From assembly GCF_021044625.1 (NCBI RefSeq), contig NZ_CP087999.1, positions 3,803,001 through 3,867,000 on the forward strand: DNA of 64,000 nucleotides, written 5' to 3'. The stretch's first letter is position 1; each line of letters starts with the position of its first letter. Origin of the DNA: Geomonas sp. RF6. GTDB lineage: Bacteria > Desulfobacterota > Desulfuromonadia > Geobacterales > Geobacteraceae. Made by a program: the position numbers and the translations under genes. Below the pieces are notes generated by a model. That model had not been told where the DNA came from, made no database searches, and saw only the letters and a list, made by a program, of their open reading frames with translations. Of the stretch, positions 36,135-45,421 are shown one piece after another.

Positions 36135-36920
36135 ATGGTCAGGTTTGAGCAGTTTGATTATGAAATATTCGGGGTCGAAGATACCTGGCACTTATCCAAG
36201 TCGTTGGATATATTGACCAGCTTCGAAATGGAAAACAAAGGTTACTTTGAACGGCAAAACTTCGAGGTCATTTTCGACAAAGTTAAAAACAAGTACAGGC
36301 TGTACCTTACTAAAATGATGGTAAATAAGATACTCCATTACCATACCCCGAAAGAAGTGTACGAAGAAATGGAGGACTTGTACGGGGAGTATCCAGAATA
36401 TGTAATAGACCCGCTTACGACAACCTTTAGTCGAGATGTGCTGTTAAGGTGCATTGAAGATAACAACTTGCTTGACGTTGATCTTGTTGCACTTAAAAGA
36501 CTCCTATTTTGTGCTCAAAATGCCGTTAAAGTTAGCCGTCATGAGGGACACCATGATCTAATTCATGTTTCAGCTCAAAATTCAGACCATACACGAAAAT
36601 GTGTGTATGGTGCTAATGAAAAGTGGTCAGCAAACAGAAGTATTAAGAATAAGATAACAAAGTATGTCATTGAAACTGTTGCTGATGGGTGTATGTGTAA
36701 TCATGCACAGCTTGGTAGATTCATATACGAAAAGTCAGTTGATAAAGAGACAGGAGAATATTTGCTGGAAGGAGCAGATGATGCAAAAGTTTCTGAAGAA
36801 GTAGTGATACAGACAGTTAAGGTAGTATTTGAGGCAGAAGGCATATCCAGGATAAAGGGGATGCCTGGGGTAAAGGATTGTAAAGATTGCTCCGTTCACC
36901 AAAAAGAATTTAAGAAGTAG
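36135..36920 (+). CDS. Unknown protein next to the retron
   Basis: 261 aa from ATG 36,135 (MVRFEQFDYEIFGVED), with AGGAGC five bases upstream. The frame reaching back to 36,042 has no binding site. It is AT-rich like the retron. The protein is soluble and mixed alpha/beta, and ends in a cysteine-containing tail (GVKDCKDCSVHQKEFKK) with a possible CxxC metal site; further Cys/His residues (CMCNH near 200) could belong to the same site. No family recognised. It could be a retron accessory or an unrelated element gene. Confidence 0.6.
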   Translation: MVRFEQFDYEIFGVEDTWHLSKSLDILTSFEMENKGYFERQNFEVIFDKVKNKYRLYLTKMMVNKILHYHTPKEVYEEMEDLYGEYPEYVIDPLTTTFSRDVLLRCIEDNNLLDVDLVALKRLLFCAQNAVKVSRHEGHHDLIHVSAQNSDHTRKCVYGANEKWSANRSIKNKITKYVIETVADGCMCNHAQLGRFIYEKSVDKETGEYLLEGADDAKVSEEVVIQTVKVVFEAEGISRIKGMPGVKDCKDCSVHQKEFKK

Positions 36921-37061
36921 AATGTCAAGGAGGGGACCCCATACCCCCCCTTATGCGACGCATAACCCACCTCATCGTCTTCTCTGAGTCCCTATTTCTG
37001 TGTACTGTCCTCGCCATCAAGCTGGTTCGCCAGCAATCACAAAGATGAGGGAGACAGAGAG

Positions 37062-37535
37062 ATGACACAGGAAATTATCAACGACTCGAACAACACCGCT
37101 AACCCCGCCGTAGACACCCCTTCTGGCCAGCTTCAGGCAGAAGGCGGCCAGCCGACCACCAATGCCGAAGAGGAGCAACGCGCATCCTCCACGGCACCGG
37201 TTTCAGGCCCCACTACCACCATTGATCCAGCAGTCGTAGCAACCTTGTATCAGAAGCTAAACAAGGCATCGAGCAGTGCTTTCTACATGAGCAATCCGAA
37301 GCGTATCGAGAAATTGGAAGAGGCTCTGATTATTCCTGTATCTGATGATAAGTCTTTCCAGATGTTTTTCACTCATGCATCCCGCGAGCTTGAGCGTGAC
37401 GCATACCGTAAGGCTCGGGAATCCCGCACTATGCCCGAACTGGTAACTGAGCGGCAAATCATGGAAGAGGCTCAGAGGCGGTACGAGGCAAAACACGGGA
37501 AATCAGCGGTCATAAACGAAGAATACCTGGCTTAG
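37062..37535 (+). CDS. Unknown protein before the primase-helicase
   Basis: 157 aa with GAGGGAGA shortly before the ATG. The N-terminal 60 residues are low-complexity (Asn, Thr, Ala, Pro, Gln) and probably disordered. The C-terminal 95 are helical and charged (FFTHASRELERDAYRKARES; RYEAKHGKSAVINEEY). The pattern, disordered head then short helical domain, is common in plasmid and phage accessory proteins. It is followed by a GC hairpin (37,550-37,569) and the primase-helicase gene, so it may belong to the replication operon. Confidence 0.55.
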   Translation: MTQEIINDSNNTANPAVDTPSGQLQAEGGQPTTNAEEEQRASSTAPVSGPTTTIDPAVVATLYQKLNKASSSAFYMSNPKRIEKLEEALIIPVSDDKSFQMFFTHASRELERDAYRKARESRTMPELVTERQIMEEAQRRYEAKHGKSAVINEEYLA

Positions 37536-37549
37536 TCTTCGCAACTAAT

Positions 37550-37569
37550 GCGGGGGAGGAATCCCCCGC
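37550..37569 (+). terminator. GC hairpin between unknown gene and primase-helicase
   Basis: GCGGGGGA-GGAA-TCCCCCGC without a T run. It may be a weak terminator, processing site or translation-affecting hairpin. Confidence 0.4.
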
Positions 37570-37590
37570 CACATTTAAAGGGAAAAGAAC

Positions 37591-39030
37591 ATGCGAAATA
37601 TATACGAGGTGATGTCGCGGTTGGCGATGCAAAATGTTTCAGGAGTACCTACGCCACCTGTTAATCGCTTTTCAGTTCCTGAAGATGCCATAACAACTGA
37701 CTATGGGAACTGCCTTCGATTTGTTCACCATTTCGGAAAGGATGTTTTTTATGACCATCACAGTAAAAGGTGGTTTATTTGGAACGGTAGGTGCTGGGAG
37801 GTGGATTCTAGGGAACGCATCAAGCAGCTTGCGACAGAAAGCGTAATGAAAATCCGTGAAGTCGAATTGCCACACTTTCACGATCCTGATCAGAAAGGAC
37901 GCCTCACAAAATGGATTGCAAAGAGCTTGAATAAGACGAGGATCAACAGTGTCGTTGAGATGGCGCGAGGTGAGTTACCATCACCAGGACAGCTAGACAA
38001 GGAGGTATATCTCCTCAATGTTCAAAATGGGACTGTTGACCTCCGTACAGGTGAACTGTTTCCACACAATAGGGATCACTATTTTACTAAACTTTGTGAA
38101 ATAGATTTCAGCCGTAGCGCTTCGTGTCCAAAATGGCATGCTTTTCTTAACATGGCCTTTCAGGGAAACGAGAGGTTGATAAGGTATTTTCAGAAAGTGA
38201 TCGGATACTGCTTAACGGGTGACACTGGAGAAAAATGCTTTTTCATCTGCTGGGGGCCTGGAGGAAATAACGGTAAATCAATGATTATAAACGTGATGAG
38301 GGATATTCTAGGCCCAGACTACAGTGTGATGATTGCGGCTGAGACTCTGTTGACGAGGAGATTCCAGAACCCAATCAGAACAGACTTGGTTCGGCTTCAA
38401 GGACACAGGTTTGCGTCTGCATCGGAGACGCATAGGCAGTACCAGTTTGATGAAGGACTGATCAAGGGGATGTCTGGAGGTGATGCTATTACAGCCAGAC
38501 CCTTAAGAGCTTCCGAGGTAGAGTTCGTTCCAGAGTTCAAACTGTTCATAGCGACAAACCACCTCCCTAAGTTGAACTTGAACGATCCGGCTTTAGTTGA
38601 ACGAGTAGTAATTATCCCGTTCCTGGTATCGATACCACAAAATGAACGTAACAGGCATTTCAAGGACGAGCTTCTAGCAGAGGAACGTGAAGGAATACTT
38701 GCATGGGCGGTAGAGGGCAGCGTAATGTGGGCCAATGAGGGCCTTGGTGCTATACCTCTGGAAGAGCGCCCTGCTGCAGAAGTTAGTCCAGCAAGCAGCA
38801 TCGAACACTTTGTGAACACGTGTTGCTGCGTAGGTGAAGGTTTGCGGTGTGGCTCCTCGGCGTTGTATGAAGCATATACCGGATACCATGCTCGGATTTC
38901 GGACGGCAGCGATGTTATACCTGCGAGTACGTTTTACCGTCATCTTAGTGATCTAGGTTACGTTCCCGATCATGGAAGAGCTTATAACGAACGGGTGGGA
39001 ATTGCTCTCACATCAACACCAACCGGTTAG
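37591..39030 (+). CDS. D5-type (P4-like) primase-helicase C-terminal protein
   Basis: 479 aa. Residues about 60-180 match the D5 N-terminal region (NCLRFVHHFGKDVFYDHHSK; LLNVQNGTVDLRTGEL), and 190-390 the SF3 helicase: Walker A WGPGGNNGKSMI, Walker B-like FVPEFKLFIATNHLPKL. The C-terminal 90 residues look like a winged helix (YEAYTGYHARISDGSD). It would unwind DNA at the element origin. No N-terminal primase (AEP or Toprim) domain is visible. Paired with 37,062-37,535, and followed by an iteron-like region that may be its origin. Confidence 0.87.
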   Translation: MRNIYEVMSRLAMQNVSGVPTPPVNRFSVPEDAITTDYGNCLRFVHHFGKDVFYDHHSKRWFIWNGRCWEVDSRERIKQLATESVMKIREVELPHFHDPDQKGRLTKWIAKSLNKTRINSVVEMARGELPSPGQLDKEVYLLNVQNGTVDLRTGELFPHNRDHYFTKLCEIDFSRSASCPKWHAFLNMAFQGNERLIRYFQKVIGYCLTGDTGEKCFFICWGPGGNNGKSMIINVMRDILGPDYSVMIAAETLLTRRFQNPIRTDLVRLQGHRFASASETHRQYQFDEGLIKGMSGGDAITARPLRASEVEFVPEFKLFIATNHLPKLNLNDPALVERVVIIPFLVSIPQNERNRHFKDELLAEEREGILAWAVEGSVMWANEGLGAIPLEERPAAEVSPASSIEHFVNTCCCVGEGLRCGSSALYEAYTGYHARISDGSDVIPASTFYRHLSDLGYVPDHGRAYNERVGIALTSTPTG

Positions 39031-40051
39031 TATGCAGCACGCAACCTAGTGGCCACGCCCCCTACGGGTGATGACTCTGTGAAGGTGTGAAGGTGCTACT
39101 TTCAGAAATACATTTATTATTTTAAAAAATAGAGAAGTATATCCTTCACGCCTTCACGAAACAAACATTCTACGGATTGTGAACGCGATCCCGATAACTG
39201 TGCTTGCGAGACTACCCACTTGAAACGAGTATGCGCGATTGCCGTATATGTAAACATCTGAGCTTTTACAGAGACTTTAAACATACATAGTCTTGCAGTA
39301 TATGAATACACTGGTTGTTTGTGCTTATGATACGCATTTGTATAGCGTCTTAGTTGTCAGTACAGTGGCTAGGATGTTCGTCAGGTCAACTTGCTTGATT
39401 TGTATAGTTGCACGTTTGTTGATTATTTGCATTGTTGTCATGTAACGTAAGCACACACATGGCCTTCATGGCCATTAGAGCATGTCTAACTGGTTGTCTT
39501 AATGCTGCTAAGTAACTTCCCTGTAACGACACCCCGATCGTAACATTGAAGCAAACAACCATCCTCAAGATACACCCCCCCCTGTACACCATCGAAATCA
39601 AAAAAAATCGAAAGTTGTAACAAGGAGAGGTGTAATTACACCACTAATTAGATAAGGAAAGGTGCGCCCAGGTCTAGTTTTACCGCACGTCAACTGCACT
39701 CGCGGCTAGGCTGACAGTTGAACTCCCTTTATCTCCCGCAGAACTAATCTCTAGGACACATCGTGAAATCTGGAGTGTGCAGCTCATTTATTGTACCGAT
39801 ACTGCGAGGTCGGTTCACCCTTAAAACGTCATTAAGACATGTGCCCCAGGGTGTTTAATTGCGGGGGCTTGTGCTTATGAAATAGCCACTATTTTGGGAG
39901 CAGACGTACTTTCTGCCCATAATTGATAATAACGGCACATACTAGTATTCATTCCCGATTTGCAAGATTTCGTTCCTTCACCTAAGGAACCATTATCCAG
40001 TTATTAACAAGTACCTAACCACGGTTAGAACTAAAATATCTGGAGACAATA
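39031..40051. other. 1-kb AT-rich gap with a candidate replication origin
   Basis: No gene supported on either strand. Just behind the helicase gene, GTGAAGG occurs at 39,079 and 39,087, and its inverse CCTTCAC at 39,143 and 39,151. The two pairs face each other across 49 bp of very AT-rich DNA (39,094-39,142). Iterons flanking an AT-rich segment beside an SF3 helicase gene resemble P4-type origins. The rest (39,160-40,051) holds no motif I can name. Confidence 0.5.
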
Positions 40052-40561
40052 ATGGTTACTATGATTGATGGTGCGAAAGAAATCCCTGGTTTTGAGGGGT
40101 TATATGCGATTACGAGAGATGGTGTGGTTTATAGCTTGCCAAGAAAATTTAGTCCCAAGTTGCTGGTCATGAAAGAAGTTGGGACCTACCATGGTTATGT
40201 AAGAGTCGTGTTGAGCGGGGAAGACAGAACAAAGCTATACTACGTTCACCGGTTGGTAGCTGAGACATACATCCCAAATACAGAAAATAAACCGATGATA
40301 AATCACAAGAATGGCATTAAAACAGATAATCGAGTTAGCAATTTAGAGTGGGTAACATGCCTGGAGAACCATACACATGCCTTTGAGAATGGAAGGTATC
40401 CACGGCAGATCATCCACCCCTCGGAGAAGATAAAAGTGGTTGAAATGGTAAGGCAGGGTATCCCAATTGACGTAGTAGGGGAACGGTTTGGTCTTAAACC
40501 AATGGGGGTGGAGTCCCTGTTACGAAGATATCGAGAGCCAGAGTTAAGACAGGCTGCCTAG
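40052..40561 (+). CDS. HNH homing-type endonuclease (NUMOD4-HNH)
   Basis: 169 aa; GGAGA is 6 bases before the ATG. N-terminal NUMOD4 motif IPGFEGLYAITRDGVVYSL, then the HNH core: YVHRLVAETYIPN, INHKNGIKTDNRVSNLEWVT. The C-terminus has a helix-turn-helix (IDVVGERFGLKPMGVESLLR), which would give sequence specificity. Free-standing homing-like nucleases of this type are common in phages and mobile elements. A terminator follows. Confidence 0.88.
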   Translation: MVTMIDGAKEIPGFEGLYAITRDGVVYSLPRKFSPKLLVMKEVGTYHGYVRVVLSGEDRTKLYYVHRLVAETYIPNTENKPMINHKNGIKTDNRVSNLEWVTCLENHTHAFENGRYPRQIIHPSEKIKVVEMVRQGIPIDVVGERFGLKPMGVESLLRRYREPELRQAA

Positions 40562-40581
40562 GGAATGCTGACACAAAAGAA

Positions 40582-40612
40582 GCCCTATCGATTTAATTGA
40601 TAGGGCCTTTCT
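40582..40612. terminator. Hairpin between convergent HNH and parB genes
   Basis: GCCCTATC (40,582-40,589) pairs with GATAGGGC; a CTTT-rich flank follows on + and an A/T-rich one on -. It probably serves both converging genes. Confidence 0.7.
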
Positions 40613-40651
40613 GTACCTGATCACCAGCGAGTATCGGTATGCCGATCCAAC

Positions 40652-41431
40652 CTAAGCACCTATACTCCCAAGCTTATTTTGAATCTCATGCAACAATTCC
40701 TGTAGCTTGTCGATGAATACTTCCCTATCATCACCAAGGGCATCGAGGTCTATACCCTTAATGCACTTAAGGGTGTTGTCACTAGAGGTAATAGCCTTCT
40801 TGGTGATAGTCAGTCTAGGTCTCTTTATCTCCTTCTTGGGCATACCAAGGGAGGCAATAAGGGCATCATAAGCCTTCTTCTGGGATGTAGGTCTTTTGAT
40901 CCTGGCTATCTTGAGTAATACGCCTCTACTAAGTTCTTTCCTTCCTCTAGCATCCTCACGTATTTCCTCTGATAAGGCCATCAACCCTAAGATATCAGAT
41001 ATGGTGTTCTGGGCCTTACCTACCATGTTACCTAGCTGTTCTTGAGTGTAGCCGTACTTGGTCTTGAGGTTGTTAACTGCCTCAGCTTCATCGACAGGAT
41101 GCAGATCAACCCTCTGGATATTGTCCACGAGGGCTATCTCATCGTACTTTTCGGTGTCAATGAAGATCCCATTGATGGTGGTCTTGCCTAAAGATTTGCA
41201 AGCCTTAAATCTTCTTTCTCCTGCTACAAGGATCAGGTTCTTGTCGTGATCCTGTCTGAAAATGATAGGTGAGAGAAGACCATGTACCTCGATGGATTGC
41301 TTAAGCTCTTGTAGCTCTGAATCATCTATGTGCTTGCGAGGCTGAGACGGGTCAGGCTTGAGGTCGCTGAGGGAAATGCTGTAGAGCTTGCCTTTCTTGA
41401 ACAAAGCTGTCTCTTTAGGTGTTGTCGTCAT
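40652..41431 (-). CDS. ParB/Spo0J-like partition protein
   Basis: 259 aa; GAGGAGGTG lies about 6 bases before the ATG. ParB N-terminal CTPase domain: LKPDPSQPRKHIDDSELQEL, ILVAGERRFKACKSLG (the GERRxxA motif) and DNIQRVDLHPVDEA (NxQRxDLxPxEEA). A helix-turn-helix follows (YTQEQLGNMVGKAQNTISDI). It should bind parS-like sites; no ParA ATPase gene is found in the element, so it may work with the host ParA or serve as a regulator. It is the only leftward gene in the middle of element B. Confidence 0.9.
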   Translation of the reverse strand: MTTTPKETALFKKGKLYSISLSDLKPDPSQPRKHIDDSELQELKQSIEVHGLLSPIIFRQDHDKNLILVAGERRFKACKSLGKTTINGIFIDTEKYDEIALVDNIQRVDLHPVDEAEAVNNLKTKYGYTQEQLGNMVGKAQNTISDILGLMALSEEIREDARGRKELSRGVLLKIARIKRPTSQKKAYDALIASLGMPKKEIKRPRLTITKKAITSSDNTLKCIKGIDLDALGDDREVFIDKLQELLHEIQNKLGSIGA

Positions 41432-41543
41432 TTAATCACCTCCTCAGAATTTGTGTTAAGGGAAAGTATCCTAATTTTCTCCTAACTTCAATAGAATATG
41501 TGACGATTTTGAATGACACGAACGTGTAAATGTTTAGGTAGAC

Positions 41544-42188
41544 ATGATTAAAAAAAACTGTTATATAGTCACAATCTTACTTGGAGGACGAATCTTGCAG
41601 TTCAGAACTCCACCCCCTACTGCATCGCACAGTTTTCTCTCCTCCTGGTTCGTCACGTTTCTTGTACCTCTTCTTTTAGTTTTTCCAAATTCCTCACTGG
41701 CGAAAAATCCGATCCGCTCCATACAGGGCACCGTCAGCAAAGTAACAGACGGAGATTCCATAACGGTTAACGATATTCTTGGTACGAAGGTCAAAGTGCG
41801 CCTTTATGGCATAGATGCACCTGAGACTGAAAAGTCAAATACAAAAACTGGAAAGGTATCAAGTCCTGGACAACCCTATGCGAATCAAGCATGGGAAGCT
41901 TTGGGCAATAAGGTTTACCATCAGGCTGTGCGTCTTGATGTAATGAGTATAGATCGCTACAAACGGCTCGTTTGTTTAGTTTGGATTGGGAGTCGGAGTA
42001 TCAACAGAGAAATGGTTGCTGAGGGATGGGCATGGGCCTACAGGGAGTATTTGGGTGGCGCGTATAGTTCTGAATACGTAAGTGCAGAGGACAGAGCTAG
42101 AAATAATAAATTGGGCCTTTGGCAACAGTACAACCCTCAGCCTCCGTGGGAATTCAGGAAATATGTACGAATGAAAAGAAGCCTGTAG
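41544..42188 (+). CDS. Thermonuclease-family (SNase) protein with membrane/signal segment
   Basis: 214 aa. A hydrophobic segment at about 33-48 (SSWFVTFLVPLLLVFP) precedes the SNase domain, implying export or membrane anchoring. The SNase fold is shown by VSKVTDGDSITV, VRLYGIDAPE, and MVAEGWAWAYREYLG. Such enzymes cut single- and double-stranded DNA or RNA with calcium. It is first of a run of nuclease genes. The start is not certain: only a weak AGGTAG precedes the ATG at 41,544. Confidence 0.85.
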   Translation: MIKKNCYIVTILLGGRILQFRTPPPTASHSFLSSWFVTFLVPLLLVFPNSSLAKNPIRSIQGTVSKVTDGDSITVNDILGTKVKVRLYGIDAPETEKSNTKTGKVSSPGQPYANQAWEALGNKVYHQAVRLDVMSIDRYKRLVCLVWIGSRSINREMVAEGWAWAYREYLGGAYSSEYVSAEDRARNNKLGLWQQYNPQPPWEFRKYVRMKRSL

Positions 42189-42202
42189 TAAGGAGGTCCA
42201 AA

Positions 42203-43123
42203 GTGATTGCTCTTTCTCCGACTGATACAAATTGGTTTCAGTTTCTCCGGAAACGTCCTGAAATTTCAGTGGTAAACTTCTGGACTCCGACTGACTGGAA
42301 TATAGCCACTTTACACAAAGGTGACTACTGGTACTTCGTTCTTAAGGGCAGTGAACCTAGAAAGATTGGAGGAGGGGGGCGTTTCCTTCGTTATGAATTG
42401 ATTTCAGCAAGTGAGGCTTGGAAGCGTTATGACATTGGAAATGGCGCTGCAAGTTATGACGATATGGTTGGTAGGCTCAATGCTTACAGGGATAAACGAT
42501 CTCAAGAAACGTCCGATCGTGACCCAAAAATAGGTTGCATTCTCCTTGACCAGTGCATATTCCTTCCTGATCTCCACCAAAAAACGCCCTCAGATTATGG
42601 GCTTGAGTTTCCACCTCAGATAGTTAAATACAAAACTTTCAAGACTTCTCCAATTGACCTCGTCAAACAGGCTCCACCAGCAAATGCCCTGTTAGCGGAG
42701 ACTGATGGTGACTCTTTCCCTAGTAGTGAAGAAGACGCTAGGAAGAAAACTATGGCGTCAATAGTAAGGCGACAAGGGCAACCGCAGTTTCGGCAGGCGC
42801 TGATGAGCGCCTATGGTGGTAAATGTGCTATCACAGGCTGTGATTCCTCTGATGCCCTTGAAGCTGCCCATATTACGCCCTATTTAGGGGCGCACACCAA
42901 CACTGTGCCAAATGGAATCTTGCTTAGGGCCGATATCCACACCCTGTTTGATCTCGGAAAGATCACGATATCTCCACATGACTTTAGAGTGATACTTCAT
43001 CCAGAGCTTCGAGCAGGGCATTACAGCTATTTGACTGGGAAAATGGTCTCTGTACCTAAAGACAAAACGCTATGGCCAGCGAGACCTGCGCTTGAAAAGC
43101 ATAAAAGAGAGAGTGGGCTATGA
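42203..43123 (+). CDS. HNH endonuclease (HNH_2 type) with N-terminal recognition-like domain
   Basis: 306 aa from GTG 42,203, with AAGGAGGT 5 bases upstream; the longer frame overlaps the SNase gene. The N-terminal 120 residues (LHKGDYWYFVLKGSEPRKIG, RYELISASEAWKRYDIGNGA) resemble the PUA/EVE-like readers found on modification-dependent nucleases, though that is inference. The C-terminus is HNH_2: GGKCAITGCDSSDALEAAHI, LLRADIHTLFDLGKI. It overlaps the MazG-like gene by 4 bases. Probably a restriction enzyme acting on foreign or modified DNA. Confidence 0.85.
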   Translation: MIALSPTDTNWFQFLRKRPEISVVNFWTPTDWNIATLHKGDYWYFVLKGSEPRKIGGGGRFLRYELISASEAWKRYDIGNGAASYDDMVGRLNAYRDKRSQETSDRDPKIGCILLDQCIFLPDLHQKTPSDYGLEFPPQIVKYKTFKTSPIDLVKQAPPANALLAETDGDSFPSSEEDARKKTMASIVRRQGQPQFRQALMSAYGGKCAITGCDSSDALEAAHITPYLGAHTNTVPNGILLRADIHTLFDLGKITISPHDFRVILHPELRAGHYSYLTGKMVSVPKDKTLWPARPALEKHKRESGL

Positions 43124-43464
43124 CAAGTCAGCAAGATCTTTTGGAAAACCTGAGACGCTTCGTAGCTGATAGGAATTGGACCCAATTTCATGACCCCAAA
43201 AATCTTAGCATGCTATTGGCTTCCGAAGTGGGAGAACTGTTGGCAGAACTAAGATGGGTCTCCAATGCCGAAGCAGACTCAGTACTAAAGCAAGGCGAAA
43301 AGAGGCAACGCATTGAATACGAGCTCGGTGACGTATATATCGCACTTTTGTTGCTGGCTGAACGTGTTGGAATAGATTTAGTTTCTGCTGCAGAAAGGAA
43401 ACTTGCTGTAAATCTAGCAAACTATCCAGTAGAAACGTTCTATGGGGTAGCAGATCGGAAGTAG
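43120..43464 (+). CDS. MazG-like nucleotide pyrophosphohydrolase
   Basis: 114 aa. MazG-type all-alpha NTP-PPase: WTQFHDPKNLSMLLASEVGE with the metal-binding ExxE (EVGELLAE) and the second pair in IEYELGDVYIALLLLAE. It hydrolyses NTP/dNTP (or alarmones) to monophosphate and PPi. Translationally coupled to the upstream HNH nuclease (ATGA) and followed by two more HNH genes, so it may shape nucleotide pools during defence, or remove modified nucleotides. Length matches short MazG-like proteins. Confidence 0.85.
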   Translation: MTSQQDLLENLRRFVADRNWTQFHDPKNLSMLLASEVGELLAELRWVSNAEADSVLKQGEKRQRIEYELGDVYIALLLLAERVGIDLVSAAERKLAVNLANYPVETFYGVADRK

Positions 43465-43503
43465 GAGATCGTTTGCAACAACAAATTTGTCCAGGAGTAT
43501 TCT

Positions 43504-44247
43504 GTGCTAAGTCCTGAAGCTAAGAGTTTGCTCAACTACCTCGTCTCACAGCTTAAAGCTGGTTATGTAAAGCCAGGTAAACCAGAAACTTACTTGTCTT
43601 ACAGTAACGTACATAACGCATTAGGCTTGTCTATGAGGGGACAGACCGTCGGGCAAAGCCTTGAACATCAAGGCATGCGTGAGCTTGCAGAATGGATATA
43701 CGAGAAAGGATATCCCGCTATAACGGGCGTCATTATTACTCAAATTTCCTTTATGCCCGGAAGGGGATACTTTGAGGTTTACGGTAAAAAAGATGAGGAT
43801 TTTGCGTGGTGGGAGAGTGAGATACGGAAGGCTGCAGATTTCAATTGGGAAGTTGTAGACTCTCGTTTTGACAATAACGAAGTAATATATCCAGACGATG
43901 TGCCAAAAGAAATTATACATAAAGAAGGCGCTTCAAAAACTGTGCGAGTAAATATTTATGAAAGAGACGTTGATGCTCGACGTAAATGTATTGCTCACTA
44001 CGGTTTTAAATGCGCTGCATGTGGAGTCAGTATGGAGCAGCTGTACGGAGTCATAGGCATGAACTACATTCATGTTCACCATTTGGTCCCGATCTCCTCA
44101 ATAGGTACGGAATATATAGTAGACCCTATAAAGGATTTGAGGCCCGTCTGTCCTAACTGTCATTCCATGATTCATAGAGATCCTAACAATGTATTGTCGA
44201 TAGAACAGGTTAAGGTGTCAATGTTTGAAGCAAGGAAAATAGTGTAA
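43504..44247 (+). CDS. HNH endonuclease (McrA-like C-terminus), first of a related pair
   Basis: 247 aa from GTG 43,504 with AGGAG 7 bases upstream. The N-terminal 150 residues are unrecognised. The C-terminus is a zinc-type HNH: FKCAACGVSM, IHVHHLVPISSIG, LRPVCPNCHSMIHR. The two CxxC pairs and HH are kept. The following nuclease (44,351) has the same HNH layout, so the two genes share a recent or modular origin at the C-terminus but differ upstream. Likely a restriction or homing nuclease. Confidence 0.87.
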   Translation: MLSPEAKSLLNYLVSQLKAGYVKPGKPETYLSYSNVHNALGLSMRGQTVGQSLEHQGMRELAEWIYEKGYPAITGVIITQISFMPGRGYFEVYGKKDEDFAWWESEIRKAADFNWEVVDSRFDNNEVIYPDDVPKEIIHKEGASKTVRVNIYERDVDARRKCIAHYGFKCAACGVSMEQLYGVIGMNYIHVHHLVPISSIGTEYIVDPIKDLRPVCPNCHSMIHRDPNNVLSIEQVKVSMFEARKIV

Positions 44248-44350
44248 GGAGTGGCACCAAATTTAATGCATGTAGTATTGAGATACTGACACTCCAGAGA
44301 GTGCGTCGTTCTTGAAGGAAGTTGCCAGCAGTCTGCAAAAGGACTCATTA

Positions 44351-45373
44351 GTGATACCAAGAGAGATAAAAAGGGACCACCTTTTATATGCAATAAAAGA
44401 AATTGACTCTGACGGGGTCCCTCCAGAAAGGGAATCTACTGTGTGGCTACTGCGACATGAGGGAAAGGATTATCCGCCCAAATACGTCATATCCATTGCT
44501 GGAAAGTATGCGCTGGGGTATGAATACAGCCACGAAAAATTCTCGGGTGGACCGAGAACTAATAGCTTCCTTAGAGACAGAGGGTTTGAAATCATATCAA
44601 AACAAGGAGTTAAGTCTTTCTCTTGGAAAATTGTAGATGACAACAATGTTACGAAAATCTTAGACAAATCGTCCTTCCTACATCGAGGTACTGGTATTCC
44701 ACAGGAGATAAGATCATTTTTCCTAGAAGGACAACTTGGTCCTGGGGAGAGGGTGGACATCACACTGGCTGTCGGAGGCGAGGTATATTCTGCCAATATA
44801 ACGATGGAATCTCAGGGAACCGCACGTACCCGGCTCTTCTGGGATGCCGCCTTTACCTCGCTGCTACACACATCATACCCGCATCACCTCCGCCAGTACC
44901 AAACAGATCAACAGCCGAGCAAGCAAATCGTGATGCAATTGGGACGTATTAATGGCTATCGCTCCTATGCAGTAATGTTTGGGGCGAAGGTATCGGAACA
45001 GGATATAACCAAAGATGTTGAGGCTGAGCAGGTAGAAGACGTGGGCCCTAGGCTGGAGGGTGGAGTAAAGGAGTATTACGGCAGAAGATATGAGCGTGAT
45101 GCCATCAACCGCCAGAAGGCCATAGAGCATCACGGCTTAGCATGTAACATATGTGGCTTTAATTTTGAAAAGATGTATGGGGAGAGAGGTAGTGGTTACA
45201 TAGAGGTCCATCATATTAAACCAATCAGCACGTTTGGGAAAGAACAGCATGTTGATCCGAGAACAGATCTAATTACAGTTTGCTGCAATTGTCATAGAAT
45301 GATACACCGCCGGTCGGATGAGATGCTCTCAGTAGACGATGTGAAAGGAATTATTCTCAAAAGATATCCATAA
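44351..45373 (+). CDS. HNH endonuclease (McrA-like) with N-terminal winged-helix-like domain
   Basis: 340 aa from GTG 44,351, with AAGGA 7 bases upstream; an in-frame TTG at 44,312 lacks a binding site. The N-terminus (IPREIKRDHLLYAIKEIDSD, GKDYPPKYVISIAGKYA) is a domain I associate with restriction endonucleases. The C-terminus is HNH: LACNICGFNF, IEVHHIKPISTFG, LITVCCNCHRMIHRR. Zinc cysteines and both histidines are kept. Third HNH nuclease within 3.2 kb. No methyltransferase accompanies the group, so self-protection, if needed, must come another way. Confidence 0.86.
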   Translation: MIPREIKRDHLLYAIKEIDSDGVPPERESTVWLLRHEGKDYPPKYVISIAGKYALGYEYSHEKFSGGPRTNSFLRDRGFEIISKQGVKSFSWKIVDDNNVTKILDKSSFLHRGTGIPQEIRSFFLEGQLGPGERVDITLAVGGEVYSANITMESQGTARTRLFWDAAFTSLLHTSYPHHLRQYQTDQQPSKQIVMQLGRINGYRSYAVMFGAKVSEQDITKDVEAEQVEDVGPRLEGGVKEYYGRRYERDAINRQKAIEHHGLACNICGFNFEKMYGERGSGYIEVHHIKPISTFGKEQHVDPRTDLITVCCNCHRMIHRRSDEMLSVDDVKGIILKRYP

Positions 45374-45421
45374 TATTTGCGCATTATGGAATGGATATAT
45401 GATGGAGGGTACAACAACTTT

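Noticed and set aside
42119-42202. Upstream start for the HNH_2 nuclease
   Set aside because: It would overlap the end of the SNase gene, and a consensus ribosome binding site directly precedes GTG 42,203.
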